From an uncultured bacterium (GTDB taxonomy: Bacteria > Bacteroidota > Bacteroidia > Bacteroidales > Bacteroidaceae): a stretch of 34,006 nucleotides of DNA. A program made the position numbers and the translations under genes. Each line of letters begins with the position of its first letter. The stretch's first letter is position 1. The stretch is from contig CAMHUC010000039.1 in NCBI GenBank assembly GCA_946188155.1, forward strand, positions 1 through 34,006, given 5' to 3'. The notes beneath the pieces are model-generated. The model searched no databases and was not told where the DNA came from. It saw only the letters and a list, made by a program, of their open reading frames with translations. Below, piece after piece: positions 15,849-24,316 of this stretch.

Positions 15849-15905
15849 CAACTTTTAATTAAGAAAAAGGAACAAAAAATGAAAAAAAGTGCCTTGCGGT
15901 AGCAA

Positions 15906-15933
15906 ATTCTTCATTCTTCGTTCTTCATTCTTC
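15906..15933. repeat. Four-unit heptamer repeat upstream of the aspS promoter
   Basis: ATTCTTC occurs three times and GTTCTTC once at exact 7-bp spacing. The array ends 11 bp before the -7 box, so it covers the expected -33 region of that promoter. Confidence 0.85.
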
Positions 15934-15944
15934 TTTTTTTTGTG

Positions 15945-15952
15945 TACTTTTG
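15945..15952 (+). promoter_or_regulatory. -7 promoter box for aspS
   Basis: TACTTTTG matches TAnnTTTG and lies 29 nt upstream of the chosen ATG. This argues against starting aspS further upstream. Confidence 0.78.
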
Positions 15953-15981
15953 CACCTCAAACGAATAAAACAGTCATAAAT

Positions 15982-17742
15982 ATGTATAGAAGTAAGACAT
16001 GTGGAGAGCTTCGCCTCTCGGATGCCGGCAGCGTAGTAACACTGGCCGGGTGGGTACAGCGCAGCCGTAAGATGGGCGGAATGACGTTCGTCGACCTGCG
16101 CGACCGCTATGGTTTGACCCAATTGGTTTTCAATGAAGCTGATGACGCAGCTCTTTGCGAGCGTGCCAACAGGTTAGGCCGTGAGTTCTGCATTCAGGTT
16201 AAGGGCACCGTCAGCGAGCGCCAGAGTAAGAATCCCAAGATGCCTACCGGTGACATTGAGATTCTTGTCGGCGAGCTGAACGTTCTGAGTGAAAGCCTGA
16301 CACCTCCGTTCACCATCGAGGACAATACCGATGGCGGTGATGATATCCGTATGAAGTACCGTTATCTCGACTTGCGCCGTAATGCCGTCCGCAAGAATCT
16401 GGAACTGCGTCACCGTATGACCATCCTCATTCGCAACTTTCTTGATGGGAAAGACTTCATAGAGGTGGAGACACCTATTCTGATTGGCTCTACACCCGAG
16501 GGGGCTCGCGACTTTGTGGTGCCCAGCCGTATGAATCCCGGACAGTTCTATGCTCTGCCGCAGTCGCCGCAGACGCTGAAGCAGCTGCTGATGGTGAGCG
16601 GTTTTGACCGCTATTTCCAGATTGCCAAGTGCTTTCGCGATGAGGATTTGCGTGCCGACCGTCAGCCTGAGTTCACACAGATTGACTGCGAGATGTCGTT
16701 TGTGGAGCAGGAGGATGTCTTACAGCTGTTTGAGGACATGGCCCGCCATCTCTTTAAGGAGGTTCGTGGCGTTGAACTCCCTCCGCTGCAACGTATGACT
16801 TGGCATGAGGCCATGCGCCGCTTCGGATCCGATAAGCCCGACCTGCGCTTTGGCATGGAATTTGTAGAACTGATGGATGTTCTCAAAGGCTCGGGAACCT
16901 TCCCCGTGTTCAATGAGGCTAATTACATAGGTGGCATCTGTGTGCCCGGATGTGCCGGCTACACCCGGAAGCAACTCGACCAGCTGACTGATTTTGTGAA
17001 GCGCCCCCAGGTAGGTGCCAAGGGGCTGGTATATGTGAAATTTAATGAAGATGGAACAGTAAAGTCGAGCATTGACAAGTTCTATGCTCCTGAGGTGTGG
17101 AATAAGGTGAAGGAGGCTATGGGAGCCAAGGATGGCGACCTCGTGCTTATCCTCAGTGGCGACAATGCCAATAAGACGCGTGTACAGCTTTGTACGCTTC
17201 GTCTGGAGATGGGCGACCGTCTAGGGCTTCGCGACAAGGACAATTTCGTCTGCCTTTGGATTGTTGACTTCCCGCTCTTCGAGTGGAGTGACGAGGAGCA
17301 GCGCCTGATGGCAACCCACCATCCCTTCACAATGCCTAATCCAGATGATATACCCCTGCTGGACACCGCCCCGGAAAAGGTTCGCGCCGTGGCTTACGAC
17401 TTTGTATGCAATGGTGTCGAGGTGGGCGGAGGCTCCCTCCGAATCCACGATGGTAAGCTGCAGGAGAAAATGTTCCAGATTCTTGGCTTCACCCCAGAGA
17501 GGGCCATGGCCCAGTTCGGATTCCTGATCAATGCCTTCAAGTACGGAGCACCTCCTCATGCAGGTCTCGCCTTTGGTCTGGACCGCTTTGTGTCGCTGAT
17601 GGCAGGGCTTGACAGCATCCGCGACTGCATTGCCTTCCCGAAGAACAACTCCGGTCGCGACGTGATGCTTGATGCTCCCGGCGAATTAGACCCTAAACAG
17701 CTTGAGGAGTTGCAATTGTCAGTTGACTTACGTCAAGAATAG
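15982..17742 (+). CDS. aspS: Aspartyl-tRNA synthetase
   Basis: The 586-residue class IIb synthetase charges tRNA(Asp) with aspartate in the cytoplasm. An N-terminal OB-fold anticodon domain ([20 protein letters not shown]) is followed by the catalytic core. Motif 2 is [18 protein letters not shown] near residue 217. A bacterial GAD insertion lies at about 290-410, and motif 3, GLAFGLDRF, is near residue 530. Length is normal for bacterial AspRS. The ATG at 15982 ([11 protein letters not shown]) fits the family N-terminus. An upstream in-frame GTG at 15889 lies before the promoter box and would add an unlikely tail encoded by the CTTC repeat. Confidence 0.97.
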   Translation: MYRSKTCGELRLSDAGSVVTLAGWVQRSRKMGGMTFVDLRDRYGLTQLVFNEADDAALCERANRLGREFCIQVKGTVSERQSKNPKMPTGDIEILVGELNVLSESLTPPFTIEDNTDGGDDIRMKYRYLDLRRNAVRKNLELRHRMTILIRNFLDGKDFIEVETPILIGSTPEGARDFVVPSRMNPGQFYALPQSPQTLKQLLMVSGFDRYFQIAKCFRDEDLRADRQPEFTQIDCEMSFVEQEDVLQLFEDMARHLFKEVRGVELPPLQRMTWHEAMRRFGSDKPDLRFGMEFVELMDVLKGSGTFPVFNEANYIGGICVPGCAGYTRKQLDQLTDFVKRPQVGAKGLVYVKFNEDGTVKSSIDKFYAPEVWNKVKEAMGAKDGDLVLILSGDNANKTRVQLCTLRLEMGDRLGLRDKDNFVCLWIVDFPLFEWSDEEQRLMATHHPFTMPNPDDIPLLDTAPEKVRAVAYDFVCNGVEVGGGSLRIHDGKLQEKMFQILGFTPERAMAQFGFLINAFKYGAPPHAGLAFGLDRFVSLMAGLDSIRDCIAFPKNNSGRDVMLDAPGELDPKQLEELQLSVDLRQE

Positions 17743-17797
17743 TTTACTTTTTGCCAAAAATATTTAAATATTAATAACTTCGATGAATAATTAGTGC

Positions 17798-17805
17798 TAC
17801 TTTTG
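17798..17805 (+). promoter_or_regulatory. -7 promoter box for the Lys/Ala-rich winged-helix gene
   Basis: TACTTTTG followed by CACG gives a strong TAnnTTTG match. The predicted leader of about 55 nt is AT-rich, and I see no riboswitch-like structure. Confidence 0.75.
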
Positions 17806-17865
17806 CACGCGAAAAGATAAAGAGGATAATAAAATTCTTCAAACAAGTTTTAATTTTTTAGTATT

Positions 17866-18171
17866 ATGGCAGAAAAGAAAGCAACAGCTAAGAAGGCTAC
17901 CGAGACAAAGGCAGCCGCAGCTAAGAAGGAAACCGTCAAGAAGACTGTAGCCACCAAGGCCGCTAAGTCTGTTCTTGCAGTGAATGCAGAGAACGTTGGT
18001 TTCAAGGCAGGAGATGTTTATCAGGCACTGGCAGCAGAGGGAAAGGCTCTCACCGTAAAGGAGATTGCCAAGGCTGCTAAGATTTCTGAGGAGGAGACTC
18101 TTCTCGGTCTTGGCTGGCTCTTCAAAGAGGGTAAGCTTGCTAACGACGGAGATAAAGTTACATTGGCATAA
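17866..18171 (+). CDS. Winged helix-turn-helix protein (DUF2582-like) with a histone-H1-like tail
   Basis: The 101-residue basic protein has two parts. Residues 1-34 are a Lys/Ala/Thr-rich tail with AKKATETKAAAAKKETVKKT character, as in bacterial H1-like nucleoid proteins. Residues 40-101 form a winged helix (GDVYQALAAEGKALTVKEIA, then AKISEEETLLGLGWLFKEGK and a short wing ending VTLA). I recognise this as the DUF2582-type winged-helix family of Bacteroidetes. DNA binding and abundance are inferred from charge, codon use and the strong promoter. It ends just before a strong terminator. A second, unrelated winged-helix gene follows. Confidence 0.82.
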   Translation: MAEKKATAKKATETKAAAAKKETVKKTVATKAAKSVLAVNAENVGFKAGDVYQALAAEGKALTVKEIAKAAKISEEETLLGLGWLFKEGKLANDGDKVTLA

Positions 18172-18197
18172 CAGACCATTAGAGAGGATAGAAAGAG

Positions 18198-18229
18198 GGT
18201 CGGTAAGCACTGTTTTACCGACCTTTTTT
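18198..18229 (+). terminator. Strong intrinsic terminator 3 bp before a start codon
   Basis: A perfect 9-bp stem (GGTCGGTAA and TTACCGACC) with an 8-nt loop is followed by six Ts. It ends the 17866 gene and abuts the ATG at 18233. Confidence 0.9.
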
Positions 18230-18232
18230 AAT

Positions 18233-18580
18233 ATGAATTACGAACAGCAGATATTGGAGGTATTCACTCAGGTGGGGGACAAGGGCATCAGTATACATCT
18301 CTTGTCCAAGCATGTATATAATATGAATGTCAGTCTTTTCTCTACACTCGACATTGAGGAGATAAAGACTTATGTACGCAATTATGTTGCCCGTAATTCA
18401 AAGTCGTCCACCTCGTTGCTTGAAAAGACTGGCAGATGGGGCTATTATCGGTTGAATACAAGGAAGAATACCACTGCACGACAAGTGGTGCAGAGTTTCA
18501 GATGCCCTCAGGAACCCTTCCAGGAAGAGCCTGCCCCTGAAGAGCGCCAACCCGATTTGTCCTTAGACCTATTTGCGTGA
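18233..18580 (+). CDS. Small winged-helix (HARE-HTH-like) conserved hypothetical protein
   Basis: The 115-residue protein starts MNYEQQILEVFTQVGDKGIS. Residues 1-78 resemble a winged-helix fold of the HARE-HTH type, with the final strand WGYYRLN. Residues 79-115 are a polar Glu/Gln/Pro-rich tail ending LSLDLFA. That end resembles the QL(S/D)LF sliding-clamp-binding peptide, though the first Gln is replaced. The ATG at 18233 is preferred; an upstream extension would read back through the neighbouring gene and terminator. Its last 12 bases overlap the convergent glycosyltransferase gene. The terminator directly upstream means expression depends on read-through or an unseen promoter. Function unknown. 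Confidence 0.72.
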   Translation: MNYEQQILEVFTQVGDKGISIHLLSKHVYNMNVSLFSTLDIEEIKTYVRNYVARNSKSSTSLLEKTGRWGYYRLNTRKNTTARQVVQSFRCPQEPFQEEPAPEERQPDLSLDLFA

Positions 18581-19708
18581 CCGTCTCAATTCTTTGTAGA
18601 CATCCTCATACACTTCGAGCAGTCGTTCTGCCGTATTATGCCAAGAAAACAGTTTTGCACGCTGCAGACCCACTTCTTCCTGTCTGCGATAGAACTCGTC
18701 GTCAGTCTCCAGCTTGAGCATCATCTCTGCTATCTCGTCTGAACTCTCGGGATTTATAAGAATGGCGTATGGCCCTCCTATTTCCGGCATCGACGACGTG
18801 TTTGAAGTGATGACGGGAGTGCCGCAGGCCATTGCTTCCAGCAGTGGGATGCCAAAGCTCTCCCTCAGTGATGGATAGAGGAATGCGAATGCATTGTTGT
18901 AGATATTAGGCAGGTCGCTGTTGACGATATAGCCTGGAATGACTATCATCTTCCTGATATGTTCTATATGGTTACGCAAGAGAATCTCGCTGAGATAGGC
19001 CCTGTCGAGGTCGGCCATCAGTAGCTTTCGCTTCACGCCCGACCTTTCCAGATACTTGGCGTATGCTATCAGGGTGCGTTCTGTGTTCTTCTTGGGATCG
19101 GTGTTGCCCAGGAAGAAGAAGTAGCCGCCGCTGTCGATATATTGCCGGTAGGTGAAGTCGGGCTCCGGTTCGGGCTTGAACCAATCCGTATAGCCATTGT
19201 AGATCATTGCCATCCGCTCTCTTGGGATGGACAGCTTTGACATGATATTGTTGAGTTCGAAATCGGAAACCGTGATAATGCGCCTGCATTTGTTAAGTAT
19301 TCTCTTGACCACAATCCTGCGGTAGAGCCATCCCAGATTCTGATAGATAGACAGGTTCAGCTTATTCCTCGGTTCCAGGAAGATGATGTCATGGAGCGTC
19401 AGTATCAGCGGTATGTCGCACTTGATGGGAGCAGTGTTGCTGGTACAGTGCAGCATGTCCAGATTCAGCTCCTTGGCAGCATGGGGCAGGGTGCTTTGTT
19501 CCCATAGAGGGTATAGCCCGCCACCAATCTCAAAGATGTGTACATTATGGCTGTCTTCAAGGCATCGGTCTTCTCCGGGAGCCACAAATACGAAATATTC
19601 ATTCTTCGTGTCCAGCTTCTGGAGTTCCTTGATCTCCTGTAGCACCACGAAGTCCATTCCGTGCTTGTTTTTCCGGAAGATTCTTTGTGCCTCAATGCCT
19701 ATCCTCAT
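18569..19708 (-). CDS. GT4-family glycosyltransferase
   Basis: The 379-residue GT-B fold enzyme transfers a sugar from a nucleotide-sugar donor, probably to a lipid-linked glycan. Its N-terminal half contains [11 protein letters not shown] and TVSDFE. Its C-terminal half has [17 protein letters not shown] for the donor-domain start and the E-x7-E signature [20 protein letters not shown]. It starts 4 nt inside the end of the acyltransferase gene (ATGA overlap), so the two are co-translated. Donor and acceptor cannot be read from sequence. The gene overlaps the convergent small winged-helix gene by 12 bp. Confidence 0.9.
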   Translation of the reverse strand: MRIGIEAQRIFRKNKHGMDFVVLQEIKELQKLDTKNEYFVFVAPGEDRCLEDSHNVHIFEIGGGLYPLWEQSTLPHAAKELNLDMLHCTSNTAPIKCDIPLILTLHDIIFLEPRNKLNLSIYQNLGWLYRRIVVKRILNKCRRIITVSDFELNNIMSKLSIPRERMAMIYNGYTDWFKPEPEPDFTYRQYIDSGGYFFFLGNTDPKKNTERTLIAYAKYLERSGVKRKLLMADLDRAYLSEILLRNHIEHIRKMIVIPGYIVNSDLPNIYNNAFAFLYPSLRESFGIPLLEAMACGTPVITSNTSSMPEIGGPYAILINPESSDEIAEMMLKLETDDEFYRRQEEVGLQRAKLFSWHNTAERLLEVYEDVYKELRRSRK

Positions 19709-20295
19709 ATCTCCTTGATGATTCTTGCTGGTACACCCGCAACCAACGAACGTGGAGGAACGTCCTTTGTGACCACTGCCCCGGCTGCTACTACAGAATG
19801 GTTGCCGATACTCACTCCTGGCAGTATGACGGCGTTGGCACCAATCCAGATGTCATCGCCGATGGTGACGGGCGTCGTTGAGATGCCTTGCTCATCGATG
19901 CGCCTTTCTGGATCCGAAAAATTGTGGTTTAAGGCAGTAACAGTGATGCCCTGTGCCAGGTTCACATGGTTGCCAATCCTCACAGGCCCGATGATGGTGT
20001 TGTGCAGTCCCACCCTCGTATGGTCGCCTATGATGACATCGCCCACAGCATTGTTGATGCAGCAGAACGACTCTATGACACTGTATCTGCCCAGTTGGAA
20101 TTTCCTGTAGGGTGGGGTGTCCATCCTCACGGAGCGATGGATCACGGAGTGGCGTCCCCGGTGCTGATAGAGAGGGGCCAGCAGGCGCACATACCAGCGG
20201 GGACGCGTCTCGGTCTGGTTCATAATCAGCCGGTCAACGAGTCTCTTCAGCTTTGGATTGCCTTTCAAGTTCTCCCTGATGCTTTCGCTGTTCAT
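19705..20295 (-). CDS. Hexapeptide-repeat acyltransferase (WcaF/Maa-like)
   Basis: This 196-residue O-acetyltransferase-type protein has a left-handed beta-helix of hexapeptide repeats ([40 protein letters not shown]). The catalytic-type His is in ALNHNFSD, and the end is PARIIKEI, as in xenobiotic/galactoside acetyltransferases. It probably acetylates a sugar of the glycan made by the neighbouring glycosyltransferases. I chose the ATG at 20295 because a promoter box at 20312-20319 lies just upstream and an earlier ATG at 20334 would be upstream of that box. It is divergent from the 20377 gene. Confidence 0.88.
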   Translation of the reverse strand: MNSESIRENLKGNPKLKRLVDRLIMNQTETRPRWYVRLLAPLYQHRGRHSVIHRSVRMDTPPYRKFQLGRYSVIESFCCINNAVGDVIIGDHTRVGLHNTIIGPVRIGNHVNLAQGITVTALNHNFSDPERRIDEQGISTTPVTIGDDIWIGANAVILPGVSIGNHSVVAAGAVVTKDVPPRSLVAGVPARIIKEI

Positions 20296-20311
20296 TTTTG
20301 TTTTATTTCTG

Positions 20312-20319
20312 CAAAAATA
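20312..20319 (-). promoter_or_regulatory. -7 promoter box for the acyltransferase-GT4 pair
   Basis: The minus strand reads TATTTTTG, 16 nt before the ATG at 20295. It is divergent from the box at 20353. Confidence 0.72.
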
Positions 20320-20352
20320 CGAAGTTTCTTGCATAATTCCAAATTTTTTTTA

Positions 20353-20360
20353 TAATTTTG
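20353..20360 (+). promoter_or_regulatory. -7 promoter box for the 20377 glycosyltransferase
   Basis: TAATTTTG lies 16 nt upstream of the ATG and mirrors the minus-strand box 33 bp away. Confidence 0.7.
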
Positions 20361-20376
20361 CCCAAAAATATATCAA

Positions 20377-21513
20377 ATGAAGATATTATTCCTTGTTTAT
20401 CACGGTTTTTCCGATGTAAGCGGCATCAGTAAGAAGATTCATTATCAGGTGAAAGGGCTTAGGGAGAATGGCTACGAGGTGCACCTGTGCTACTATGGCT
20501 TTTCTGAGAATGGCCATCGCTGCCGGTATATTGACGGTCGCATATTGAAGGACTATGGCACGGGTGAGTTGGCAGGCATCCGTCAGCGAATGGACTATGA
20601 CCCGATTGTGGACTACTGCAGGCAGACGGGCATACAGTTTGTCTATGCACGTTGCTTCCAGAATGCCAATCCCTTCCTGATTCGGTTCTTCCGAAAACTT
20701 AGGGCGTTGGGTATCAAGGCGGTGACAGAGATTCCCACATACCCATACGATCAGGAGTTTGCAACCTTCCCCTTCAAGGTGCGCATGGGGCTAAAGGTTG
20801 ACCAGCTGTTCCGCCGCAGACTCTCTAAGGAAATGTCGGCTATTGTCACCTTCTCCGATGCCGACGAGATCTTCGGGCAGCGCACTATCAGGATTAGCAA
20901 TGGTGTGGACTTCGACAGCATCCCCATCCATCAGTATCAGCCGCAGGGCGACGAGGTGCATCTTGTCGGTGTGGCCGAGGTACACATCTGGCATGGCTAT
21001 GACAGGCTCATGGCCGGCCTGGGAGAGTACTATCAGCACGAGCCTAATCCAAGGAAGGTGTTTTTCCACGTAGTAGGGGGCGTGCATCCCTTCGACATGG
21101 AGGGTGACGGTCAGCGCACAACGGCCTTCAGACCCATCATTGAGAAGTACGGCCTTCAGGATAAGGTCATCTTCCATGGCCAGCTGTTTGGCGAAGAGCT
21201 CGACCGGGTGTTCAATCGGAGCTGCTTTGCCATCGGAAGCCTGGCCCGCCACCGCAGCGGCATCACTTTCATCAAGACCCTGAAGAACCGTGAGTATGCC
21301 ACGCGCGGCATACCGTTCATCTACTCTGAGACCGACAGCGATTTCGACCATCAGCCATACGTGCTGAAGGCCTCTCCCGACGAGTCGCCTATCAATGTCC
21401 GTCAGATCTTGGACTTTATCGATACTCACCACTTCCAGCCTCAGGAGATACGGCAAACCGTAGAACATCTGACCTGGAAGATACAGATGAAGAAGGTTGT
21501 CGACGAGGCTTAG
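20377..21513 (+). CDS. Divergent GT-B (GT4-like) glycosyltransferase
   Basis: The 378-residue protein opens MKILFLVYHGFSDVSGISKK and has the two-domain shape of family GT4. TEIPTYPYDQE lies near residue 115, TFSDADE near 162 and ISNGVDF near 174 (end of the first domain). VGVAEVHIWHGYDR starts the second domain. The usual E-x7-E signature is not clear. Instead there is TFIKTLKNREYATRGIPFIY, the variant seen in some cell-surface glycan transferases, so a sugar transferase role is likely but less certain. It is transcribed alone from the box at 20353 and converges with the GtrA gene, the stop codons overlapping. Confidence 0.8.
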   Translation: MKILFLVYHGFSDVSGISKKIHYQVKGLRENGYEVHLCYYGFSENGHRCRYIDGRILKDYGTGELAGIRQRMDYDPIVDYCRQTGIQFVYARCFQNANPFLIRFFRKLRALGIKAVTEIPTYPYDQEFATFPFKVRMGLKVDQLFRRRLSKEMSAIVTFSDADEIFGQRTIRISNGVDFDSIPIHQYQPQGDEVHLVGVAEVHIWHGYDRLMAGLGEYYQHEPNPRKVFFHVVGGVHPFDMEGDGQRTTAFRPIIEKYGLQDKVIFHGQLFGEELDRVFNRSCFAIGSLARHRSGITFIKTLKNREYATRGIPFIYSETDSDFDHQPYVLKASPDESPINVRQILDFIDTHHFQPQEIRQTVEHLTWKIQMKKVVDEA

Positions 21514-21890
21514 TTGCCTTTCGTCTTGACAAAGAACCTGACAAAGAGGAAATTAATGGGGGCGCTGATGGCATACATGGGCCACGGAGCCCATATCTTG
21601 TCTACGCCAACCCAGATGAAAAAGTTGAGCAGTGCCGTCTGTATGCCCCAGTTGATGAGGTGGCTTAGGGCAAACCCGCCTGCTTTTTTCTTGTTCGGCT
21701 TCACCTTGAAGGTGAAGTAGGTGGTCAGCATGAAGTTGCAGCAGAAACTGATGACGTAGCCGATGGTGTTGGCTATCGACTCATTCATATAGTCAATCAG
21801 CAGCAGATAGATGGTGTACTGGATGGCAATGGCAATACACCCTACAATGCCAAACCTGATGAATTCTATGATTTTCTCCCGTTCTATCAT
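21510..21890 (-). CDS. GtrA-family membrane protein
   Basis: The 126-residue protein has four hydrophobic segments (about 10-30, 38-58, 74-94, 100-120) and the GtrA/DPMS opening FIRFGIVGCIAIAIQYTIY, with basic residues between TM2 and TM3 (FKVKPNKKK). GtrA proteins are thought to flip lipid-linked sugars across the inner membrane for glycosylation of surface polymers. It overlaps the upstream GT4 gene by 4 nt (ATGA), so both are probably translated together. Confidence 0.92.
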   Translation of the reverse strand: MIEREKIIEFIRFGIVGCIAIAIQYTIYLLLIDYMNESIANTIGYVISFCCNFMLTTYFTFKVKPNKKKAGGFALSHLINWGIQTALLNFFIWVGVDKIWAPWPMYAISAPINFLFVRFFVKTKGN

Positions 21891-23059
21891 TCCTCAATCA
21901 ATTGTTTCCATTGTTTAACAATATTGTTAACGTCGAATCTCGCTGCTATCTCGAAAGCCTCCTTTGATTTCGAATCCCAGTCGAGTCTTGTTGCCTCCTC
22001 CAGCCTCTCGGCCAGTTCTTCTATGTGGCCATTTTTGAAATAGAGTCCGAAGTCACCAATTATTTCCTTGCTTGTCGGCAAGTCGGATGAAACCACAGGA
22101 AGACCATGAGCCATGGCCTCTACAAGTACCAGTCCGAAGCCTTCCCATCTGGAACTAAGCACATATACCTGAGCGCCAGAATAATACTCTTGGATGTCAT
22201 TCGTAAAAGGATGGATAATGACTCTATTCTCAAGCCTGTATTGATGGATGAGGGCTCTGTATGACTTCTCTTCAACACCCTCCCCAACAATGTCCAGACT
22301 CCAGTCAGAGTTCTTCGTTGAAAACAGGTGGAATGCCTCTATCAGCAAGTCGAATCCTTTATGCAGACGCGAGAAACGGCCTACAGCGAGAAAACGCTTA
22401 GACTTCCCCTCTGATGGCGTTCCTGGCTTCAGTGTCAGAGGGTTATAGATGAATACGGGCCAGAACTTCCGGTCATAAGCCTGATAGCTCTCGATGTCAT
22501 GTTTGCAAAGTAGAATTGTCTTATCCAGTTTGCGAAACTGATACACATAGTGCCTTTTTCTTTCAGGGCCTATATATAAAGAGGTGTTGCCAAAAAGTGC
22601 TTCAAAGGAGTTGTGAATCCAGCCTATAAGCCTTACTCCAGGCAGTTGTCTGCGCAGCGTAGCAAGTCTGGCTGCCAATGGTGCATGCACACCGATGATA
22701 ACATCATAATTCCCAGTTTTCAGTTCTCGTGCCAGTGCATTCCTCCTTTCTGATGGGAAAGAACTAAGTGCGTACAAATCGGAAGCCCGTCTGGACTGCG
22801 GCTGCATCTTCAGGTATAGCCCGCTATATATCTTACAAAGTTTGGATTTCAGCTTGTTGACGGCCGGATATTCAAAATGCCGGAACTTTATATTGCTTTT
22901 GTCCAGGTCGTAAAGCGTTGTATGACGGCCGTCTCGTTTGTCGAAGGTGACGATTGTAACATCATAGTCCCTTGCCAATTCTTTGGCAATGACTGCAGTC
23001 ACCCTCTGTACTCCGCCGATGGTAAAAATGCTGTCTACTATGAAGCAAATACGTTTCAT
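21887..23059 (-). CDS. GT4-family glycosyltransferase
   Basis: The 390-residue enzyme starts MKRICFIVDSIFTIGGVQRV, a typical GT4 N-terminus with a Gly-Gly acceptor loop. GVHAPLAARL and GWIHNS lie mid-way, FLAVGRFSRLHKGFDLLIEA opens the donor-binding domain, and RWEGFGLVLVEAMAHGLPVV holds the E-x7-E motif. I chose the ATG at 23059, since the promoter box at 23075-23082 lies between it and the longer possible start at 23104. It is divergent from a paralogous-type GT4 gene. The GtrA gene overlaps its end. Confidence 0.9.
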   Translation of the reverse strand: MKRICFIVDSIFTIGGVQRVTAVIAKELARDYDVTIVTFDKRDGRHTTLYDLDKSNIKFRHFEYPAVNKLKSKLCKIYSGLYLKMQPQSRRASDLYALSSFPSERRNALARELKTGNYDVIIGVHAPLAARLATLRRQLPGVRLIGWIHNSFEALFGNTSLYIGPERKRHYVYQFRKLDKTILLCKHDIESYQAYDRKFWPVFIYNPLTLKPGTPSEGKSKRFLAVGRFSRLHKGFDLLIEAFHLFSTKNSDWSLDIVGEGVEEKSYRALIHQYRLENRVIIHPFTNDIQEYYSGAQVYVLSSRWEGFGLVLVEAMAHGLPVVSSDLPTSKEIIGDFGLYFKNGHIEELAERLEEATRLDWDSKSKEAFEIAARFDVNNIVKQWKQLIEE

Positions 23060-23074
23060 TCTTGATATTTTGTG

Positions 23075-23082
23075 CAAAAATA
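23075..23082 (-). promoter_or_regulatory. -7 promoter box for GT4-gtrA
   Basis: The minus strand reads TATTTTTG, 15 nt before the ATG at 23059. Confidence 0.7.
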
Positions 23083-23125
23083 GCACTTTTCTTTCAAATT
23101 GCAAAGTTGTTCCGACTTTTTTTGC

Positions 23126-23133
23126 TATATTTG
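23126..23133 (+). promoter_or_regulatory. -7 promoter box leading to a probably leaderless GT4 gene
   Basis: TATATTTG is a perfect TAnnTTTG box. The GTG at 23138 follows after 4 nt, about where transcription should begin. Confidence 0.68.
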
Positions 23134-23137
23134 CATC

Positions 23138-24304
23138 GTGGAATCTGAAACTAAGCGATATAAGATTGTATATTGCACTCCTGCCCTATACATGGCAGGC
23201 GGTGTCGAAAGGGTATTGACAGCTAAGGCCAACTACTTTGCAGACAAGTTGGGCTATCATATTACAATTATCCTTACTGAGGGCAAGGGTAAGCCGCTTT
23301 TCTATCCTCTTTCGGAGAAGGTGGACGTTGTGAACCTTGATATTAATTTTGAGGAACTATGGTCTTGTTCTTTTTTCAAGAAGATATGGTCGTACCTTCG
23401 TAAACAGCCTGTTTATAAAAGGAAACTGAAGGCTGAACTCATGCGTATCCGTCCTGATATTACTATAAGTATGTTGAGGCGTGAGGTTAATTTCCTGACG
23501 AAGATAAAAGATGGTAGCAAGAAAATTGGTGAATTGCATATCAATCGTGCACATTTTCGGACAGAAGAGAGCGAGAATCCGGGAATCATCAAGGTGCTGT
23601 TCGCCAAAGTCTGGATGATGGCTCTTGTGCCTAAATTGCGCCGGTTAGACCGTTTGGTAGTATTGACGGACAACGACAGAGAGGCGTGGCATGAGCTATC
23701 TAATGTTGTGGCAATACCAAATCCGCTTTCCTTGGAACTATCCGCCCAAAGCCCTCTGACAGAGAAACGGATTATCTGTGTTGGCCGTTATTGTCACGAA
23801 AAAGGATATGACGACCTTTTAAAGACATGGGCAGAAGTTCAGCGGCTTAATCCAGAATGGCGCTTGGATACTTATGGCGATGGTGACAAGTCGTCGTATG
23901 AGTTGATGGCCGATGAGCTTCAGATAGACCGAAGCCGTTGCACCCTTCATGGTCGTACATCCAATGTCGAGCATGAGTATATGAATAGTTCAATAGCCGT
24001 ATGTAGTTCAAACTACGAAGGCTTTGGGATGGCGTTGGTTGAAGCGATGGCATGTGGCGTTCCGGTTGTATCTTTCGATTGCCCTTGGGGACCTCGTAAT
24101 ATTATTCGAGACGGTGAAGACGGCCTGCTTGTTGAGAATGGCAATACCCATAAGTTAGCTCTGGCTCTTGCATCCTTGATGCAGCATCCTGAAGAAATCT
24201 CAAGACTGGGGCAAAATGCCATTGTAAACGTGAGACGCTTTGAAATTGATGAGGTTGCTGTGAGATGGAAGCGGCTGTTTGAGGAATTGACAATTGATAA
24301 TTGA
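23138..24304 (+). CDS. GT4-family glycosyltransferase (probable GTG start)
   Basis: The 388-residue enzyme has the GT4 opening YKIVYCTPALYMAGGVERVL, the domain-2 start IICVGRYCHEKGYDDLLKTW and the signature NYEGFGMALVEAMACGVPVV. SFDCPWGPRNII is typical of UDP-Gal/GalNAc-type GT4 enzymes, though donor identity is a guess. No ATG occurs before the first beta strand. The GTG at 23138 gives a normal N-terminus (MESETKRYKIVY). A TTG at 23099 would start before the promoter box. Its last residues and stop codon are written in a heptamer repeat. Two GT2 genes follow on the same strand. Confidence 0.87.
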   Translation: MESETKRYKIVYCTPALYMAGGVERVLTAKANYFADKLGYHITIILTEGKGKPLFYPLSEKVDVVNLDINFEELWSCSFFKKIWSYLRKQPVYKRKLKAELMRIRPDITISMLRREVNFLTKIKDGSKKIGELHINRAHFRTEESENPGIIKVLFAKVWMMALVPKLRRLDRLVVLTDNDREAWHELSNVVAIPNPLSLELSAQSPLTEKRIICVGRYCHEKGYDDLLKTWAEVQRLNPEWRLDTYGDGDKSSYELMADELQIDRSRCTLHGRTSNVEHEYMNSSIAVCSSNYEGFGMALVEAMACGVPVVSFDCPWGPRNIIRDGEDGLLVENGNTHKLALALASLMQHPEEISRLGQNAIVNVRRFEIDEVAVRWKRLFEELTIDN

Positions 24305-24316
24305 CAATTGATAATT
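24286..24316. repeat. Heptamer repeat spanning a stop codon and the next start region
   Basis: ATTGACA and ATTGATA alternate twice at 7-bp spacing, followed by ATT. The repeat encodes the final residues (Leu-Thr-Ile-Asp-Asn) and stop of the upstream GT4 and ends on the base before the ATG at 24317. Confidence 0.9.

Noticed and set aside
15889..15981. An upstream extension of aspS from the GTG at 15889
   Set aside because: It would start before the promoter box and encode a Phe/Ser tail from the CTTC repeat. The ATG at 15982 matches the family N-terminus.
18065..18232. A long N-terminal extension of the 18233 protein
   Set aside because: It would read out of frame through the 17866 gene and its terminator.
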